Source: Chloroflexota bacterium (lineage in GTDB: Bacteria > Chloroflexota > Anaerolineae > Aggregatilineales > Phototrophicaceae). From it: a stretch of DNA of 5,663 nucleotides. The notes beneath the pieces were generated by a model. It was not told the origin of the DNA. It worked only from the letters and a program-made list of their open reading frames with translations, and ran no database searches. Positions 4,420 through 5,663 of the stretch are shown in pieces. Numbering within the stretch: position 1 is the stretch's first letter; the number at the start of each line of letters is the position of its first letter. Position numbers and translations under genes: made by a program. The stretch is from positions 1-5,663 of the forward strand of contig JAEVZT010000188.1 in the NCBI GenBank assembly GCA_023392115.1, read 5' to 3'.

Positions 4420-5663
4420 ATGCAGCGAATGGTCTTGTGGCTGCTTGTTTTAACGGCGACGCTTGTCATCAGTATTCCCGCCGCAGCGCAGGATAACCTG
4501 CTCCGCGATGGCGGTTTTGAAGGGTCATATACCAATCGCGGACGCGCCGATCTCAACATCCCCGCCGATTGGAATCTGTGGTTCACCGAAGCGCCGCGCA
4601 CCGAGTCATGGATGAACCTGCCGCCGGTCGCCTTCCCACACAACGGACCCGGTCCTGACCCGCATTCTGGCGCGCGGGCGCTTAACATCAACAAGGGGTT
4701 CGCGACCTTCACTGCGGCGGTTTACCAGCAGGTCGGCGTGCCGAGCGGGACGAACGTCACCGCGAGCGCGTGGGCGTCATTGAAGACGTGCAACGTCCCG
4801 CCGGGCTTTGACAACTGCGGATCAGCGGTCGAATCGGGCGCGTATACGCGCGTCGGCATTGACCCGAACGGCGGGACGAACCCGTATGATTCGGACGTCG
4901 TCTGGTCAGCAAGCGCGACTCCGCATGACCGCTGGGATCAGATGACCGTCAGCGCGACGACCACCGGCACGACGGCGACGGTTTTCCTGTTCGTCACGCA
5001 GGCATGGCCCGCCGATATTAACAGCGTCTACTGGGACGATGCCGTCCTGAGCACAGGCGGCGCGGGCGGCGCGGCTGCGCCTGCCGGAACACCTGCCCCC
5101 GGCGAACCGACGGCAGCGCCGCCCCCCCCGGCGGAAGTCGGTTTCGTCCAGCAGCAGGAAGCCGGCGATGATGGCTCGCTCATCCATCGCGTGCAGCCCG
5201 GCGACACGATCGACAGCATCGCCGTCGCCTACGGCATGACGCGCGCCGAACTGCTGGCGGTCAACCCGGATATCCGCGACCCGCGCATCATCCAGATCGG
5301 GCAGGAGATCGTCATCATACCGCCGGAAGGTGGAGCAACAGCCGAAGCCGAGGCTGAATCAACCGGCGAGGCGGAAGGCACTGCTGAGTCGACGGGCGAA
5401 GCCGAATCGACGCCGGACGCCGAATCGACGGGCGAGGCGGGCGAGAGCACAGACGAACCGCCGCGGGCTGCTATCGAGGACGCGCCGCCCGCGCCGATCA
5501 TTTCGGCTGCGTCGGGCGAAGTCCTGCCGTCGATCGATCTGGCGGCGAATGACGCCGAAGTCTGCATCCTGCTGTTTGAGGACTTGAACAACATCCGCAT
5601 TCAGGAAAGCGGCGAGGGAACGCTCGCAGGCGGCATCATCAGCCTGACCGGCGAGTGTGGAGC
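4420..5663 (+). CDS. Secreted LysM-domain protein, 3' end outside window
   Basis: The reading frame is open from ATG 4420 to the window edge (414 complete codons, no stop). A signal peptide (1-23, hydrophobic core VLWLLVLTATLVI, cleavage after AAA) predicts export; no lipobox cysteine is seen. Residues 25-210 resemble a galactose-binding/CBM4_9-like jelly roll, opening NLLRDGGFEG and closing VYWDDAVLS, with a probable Cys124-Cys133 disulfide. An Ala/Gly/Pro linker (212-239) includes four prolines encoded over a C8 run. A LysM domain follows (254-301: HRVQPGDTIDSIAVAYGMT, then LLAVNPDI and QIGQEIVIIP), which in this family binds peptidoglycan or related N-acetylglucosamine polymers. Next come an acidic Glu-Ser-Thr-Gly-Glu-Ala repeat (313-346) and the start of another domain (about 378-414, VCILLFEDLNNIR with ESGEGTLAG) that looks like an SdrD-B-like Ig fold. 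AGGTGA (4401-4406) or GAGAG (4405-4409) may be the ribosome-binding site. The role is probably a cell-wall-associated surface protein; the carbohydrate ligand is inferred, not shown. Confidence 0.88.
   Translation, partial: MQRMVLWLLVLTATLVISIPAAAQDNLLRDGGFEGSYTNRGRADLNIPADWNLWFTEAPRTESWMNLPPVAFPHNGPGPDPHSGARALNINKGFATFTAAVYQQVGVPSGTNVTASAWASLKTCNVPPGFDNCGSAVESGAYTRVGIDPNGGTNPYDSDVVWSASATPHDRWDQMTVSATTTGTTATVFLFVTQAWPADINSVYWDDAVLSTGGAGGAAAPAGTPAPGEPTAAPPPPAEVGFVQQQEAGDDGSLIHRVQPGDTIDSIAVAYGMTRAELLAVNPDIRDPRIIQIGQEIVIIPPEGGATAEAEAESTGEAEGTAESTGEAESTPDAESTGEAGESTDEPPRAAIEDAPPAPIISAASGEVLPSIDLAANDAEVCILLFEDLNNIRIQESGEGTLAGGIISLTGECG
5356..5457 (+). repeat. Degenerate 18-bp coding repeats (Glu-Ser-Thr-Gly-Glu-Ala)
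   Basis: Within the LysM gene the hexapeptide ESTGEA occurs at residues 313-318, 323-328 and 335-340, with the variant ESTPDA at 329-334 and a partial EST at 342-344. The DNA units are similar but not identical (gaatcgacgggcgaggcg and variants), pointing to past tandem duplication followed by drift. The stretch forms an acidic, probably disordered spacer between the LysM domain and the following domain. Confidence 0.8.

Noticed and set aside
4395..5600. Several minus-strand frames and one plus-strand frame opposite or within the LysM gene
   Set aside because: They overlap a coherent protein with signal peptide, LysM and repeat. Their translations are low-complexity Ser/Ala or Arg-rich strings without ribosome-binding sites or domains.
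1..5663. Search for CRISPR arrays, tRNA or rRNA genes, insertion sequences, integrases and defence genes
   Set aside because: I saw no regularly spaced repeats, no tRNA or rRNA signatures, no transposase or recombinase motifs and no terminal inverted repeats. All long frames are explained by the five genes listed.

Overview
The window is GC-rich bacterial DNA (about 62% GC by eye) with dense coding, sigma70-type promoters and Shine-Dalgarno sites. Three traits suggest an environmental Chloroflexota (Anaerolineae-like) bacterium: a PD40-type beta-propeller protein with a Pro/Thr linker, a secreted LysM protein with low-complexity linkers, and an OmpR/PhoB-type two-component pair. That assignment is an inference from protein style; no rRNA or other marker gene is present.

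Layout. (1) From the left edge to 1583 (+) is the 3' part of a beta-propeller protein that is open at the window edge. (2) A 79-bp gap (1584-1662) holds a plausible promoter. (3) At 1663-2346 and 2356-3879 (+) lies a two-component operon, an OmpR/PhoB-class response regulator followed 9 bp later by its membrane histidine kinase. (4) At 3869-4219 (-) is a small ArsR/SmtB-family repressor that converges on the kinase gene and overlaps its last 11 bp. (5) A 200-bp divergent intergenic region (4220-4419) carries a very good promoter for the rightward gene, a weaker one for arsR, an inverted repeat containing both -35 boxes, and a terminator-like hairpin in the leader. (6) From 4420 to the right edge (+) runs an open reading frame without a stop in the window. 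It encodes a secreted protein with a signal peptide, a jelly-roll-like domain, a LysM domain, an acidic Glu-Ser-Thr repeat linker and the beginning of an SdrD-B-like domain.

How they may work together. The kinase senses an extracytoplasmic cue through a domain of about 140 residues and phosphorylates Asp54 of the regulator; its targets cannot be read from the sequence. The ArsR-like repressor is placed to control itself and the divergent LysM gene. The LysM protein and possibly the propeller protein act outside the membrane, so the theme is cell-envelope sensing and surface proteins.

I find no convincing new defence or mobile system. The most unusual material is the arsR/LysM-gene regulatory region and the domain order of the truncated secreted protein.
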